Assembly (NCBI GenBank): GCA_913040905.1
Contig: CAJWIC010000095.1
Coordinates: forward strand, 1 to 5,740
Length of the DNA: 5,740 bases
Direction: 5' to 3'
From: an uncultured Synechococcus sp.
Lineage (GTDB): Bacteria > Cyanobacteriota > Cyanobacteriia > PCC-6307 > Cyanobiaceae
Numbering within the stretch: position 1 is the stretch's first letter; the number at the start of each line of letters is the position of its first letter. This document shows, piece after piece, positions 4,886 to 5,740 of this stretch. The position numbers were made by a program, and so were the translations under genes. Under the pieces are notes generated by a model that was not told where the DNA came from, made no database searches, and saw only the letters and a program-made list of their open reading frames with translations.

Positions 4886-4913
4886 GCAGAGACATCGTTC
4901 ATTCAATGACGTC
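4878..4913. promoter_or_regulatory. 8-bp inverted repeat over two divergent start codons
   Basis: GACGTCAT (4878-4885) and ATGACGTC (4906-4913) are perfect reverse complements separated by 20 bp, and each contains one start codon. Each arm contains the palindrome GACGTC, with centres exactly 30 bp apart. The symmetry arises because both genes begin ATG-ACG-TC (Met-Thr-Ser). It could be a shared operator or chance. The only non-coding DNA here is 4886-4905, too short for two conventional promoters, so each promoter must lie inside the opposite gene or one start is misassigned. Confidence 0.45.
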
Positions 4914-5634
4914 CCAAGGACACGACGCCTGGACGGGACTGGCACTGGTGGTCGGCACCGGTGGAATCGGATCAGCCATCACAGCGCGCCTGAAGCAGAC
5001 CTTCCCTGGCCTCAGGGTGATGACCGCAGGGCGGCAAGGACCACCGGTTCAGGATCTGACCCTGGACATCGAACGGGATGCGGATCTTGCGACTTTGAGC
5101 GAGACCCTGCGTGGGGAGACCGGCGAGCTTCGACTGGTGGTCAATGCCACGGGTCGACTGCACGGTCCTGGCCTCGTTCCTGAAAAGCGCCTCAATCAGC
5201 TTGAGCGCCGTGCCCTGCTTGAGCAGTTCTCGATCAATGCCATCGCTCCGGTGTTGCTCGCCCGCTCGGTGGAATCACTTCTGCATCGTGATCGCCCCTT
5301 TCATTTCGCCAGCCTCAGTGCCAGGGTCGGCAGCATTGGTGATAACAGCAGTGGCGGTTGGTACAGCTATCGGGCGGCCAAGGCAGCTCAGAATCAGCTG
5401 CTTAAAACTCTGAGCATTGAATGGCGTCGTCGCTGGCCTCTTGCCACCGTGACGCTTCTGCACCCCGGCACAACAGACACCGGGCTGTCCAAACCTTTCC
5501 AGACCTTTGTGCCCCCGGAGAAGCTGTTTACGCCACAGAGGGCGGCAGAGCAGTTGGTGGATGTGCTGATCGCTCAGACGCCAGAGGATTCAGGGGCGTT
5601 CCTGGCCTGGGATGGTCAACCGATCGATTGGTGA
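4906..5634 (+). CDS. Short-chain dehydrogenase/reductase, C-factor (CsgA)-like
   Basis: This is a 242-residue cytoplasmic NAD(P)-dependent oxidoreductase of the SDR superfamily with a single Rossmann domain. Visible features: the dinucleotide-binding glycine motif GTGGIG (17-22) right after the first strand; AGR (41-43) after the second strand, where Arg suggests NADP(H) preference; the structural NATG (80-83) in place of the usual NNAG; Asn111 on the helix that completes the active site; catalytic Ser in FASLSARVGSI (134-144, most likely Ser138); and the active-site YxxxK as YSYRAAK (Tyr155, Lys159). HPGTTDTGLSKPF (186-198) is the cofactor/substrate loop after the sixth strand. The SARVGSI...GGWYSYRAAKAAQN pattern is typical of the C-factor-like branch, whose natural substrate is generally unknown. 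Length and active-site residues are complete. The start ATG has only a weak GAGA upstream. It is divergent from the Ap4A phosphorylase gene and its 3' end overlaps the next minus-strand gene. The substrate cannot be told from the sequence. Confidence 0.92.
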   Translation: MTSQGHDAWTGLALVVGTGGIGSAITARLKQTFPGLRVMTAGRQGPPVQDLTLDIERDADLATLSETLRGETGELRLVVNATGRLHGPGLVPEKRLNQLERRALLEQFSINAIAPVLLARSVESLLHRDRPFHFASLSARVGSIGDNSSGGWYSYRAAKAAQNQLLKTLSIEWRRRWPLATVTLLHPGTTDTGLSKPFQTFVPPEKLFTPQRAAEQLVDVLIAQTPEDSGAFLAWDGQPIDW

Positions 5635-5740
5635 GCGTGTTCCTTCAACTGATCAAGGCTGACCACGCTCAGTGCCGTGTCCTCAGTGGCCTCGAGGCAC
5701 ACCAATGGAGCCATGCCATCGTCATAGGCCTGCTTCCAAC
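5616..5740 (-). CDS. C-terminus of an unidentified gene (partial at the window edge)
   Basis: The minus strand is open from the right edge to a TGA at 5618-5616, giving 40 residues that read like real protein: WKQAYDDGMAPLVCLEA, then ALSVVSLDQLKEHAHQ. Codon use (GTG, CTC, GCC, GAG, CTG) matches the neighbours. There is no Rho-independent terminator after the stop. The 3' end overlaps the end of the convergent dehydrogenase gene by 19 bp, so it covers that gene's last six codons including the stop. I have an impression of having seen AYDDGMAP-like ends in conserved hypothetical cyanobacterial proteins but cannot name a family. The 5' part lies outside the window. Confidence 0.65.
   Translation of the reverse strand, partial: WKQAYDDGMAPLVCLEATEDTALSVVSLDQLKEHAHQSIG

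Noticed and set aside
4886..4945. Twenty-residue N-terminal extension of the Ap4A phosphorylase from the ATG at 4945
   Set aside because: It would overlap the dehydrogenase coding region and adds an Arg-rich stretch unlike the family.

Overview
The window reads as a compact chromosomal segment from a marine picocyanobacterium of the Synechococcus/Cyanobium type. The reasons are: GC content that looks moderately high (not computed); very short intergenic gaps; a protein of the cyanobacterial DUF3370 family; a fungal/cyanobacterial-type Ap4A phosphorylase; a short group-3 sigma factor; and no copy that I found of the HIP1 octamer GCGATCGC, which is common in many other cyanobacteria. I saw no transposase, tRNA, rRNA, CRISPR array or prophage gene. 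This is an inference from gene content, not from a database match.

Layout. Positions 1-391 hold no gene I can support but several perfect inverted repeats. On the minus strand follow a gene for a cytoplasmic protein with an N-terminal ribbon-helix-helix motif and a C-terminal J domain (392-1375) and, 24 bp upstream of it, a gene for an exported DUF3370 protein (1400-2938); transcription runs from the DUF3370 gene into the J gene. A structured 218-bp gap separates these from a plus-strand 33-residue coiled-coil microprotein gene (3157-3258) with a strong ribosome binding site. Its stop overlaps by 4 bp the stop of a convergent minus-strand sigma-70 family gene (3255-3884). Eighty bases upstream of the sigma gene lies the Ap4A phosphorylase gene (3965-4885, minus). 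It is divergent from a short-chain dehydrogenase gene (4906-5634, plus), with only 20 bp between start codons. The right edge contains the C-terminus of an unidentified minus-strand gene (5616 to beyond 5740) that overlaps the dehydrogenase 3' end by 19 bp.

How the genes may work together. Two minus-strand pairs are likely transcription units: DUF3370 followed by RHH-J, and Ap4A phosphorylase followed by sigma factor. The second would place an enzyme that degrades dinucleoside polyphosphates (stress-linked nucleotides) upstream of a transcriptional regulator; this link is only positional. The most unusual item is the RHH plus J-domain architecture. The next most unusual are the microprotein that overlaps the sigma gene and the 8-bp inverted repeat formed by the two divergent start regions at 4878-4913.
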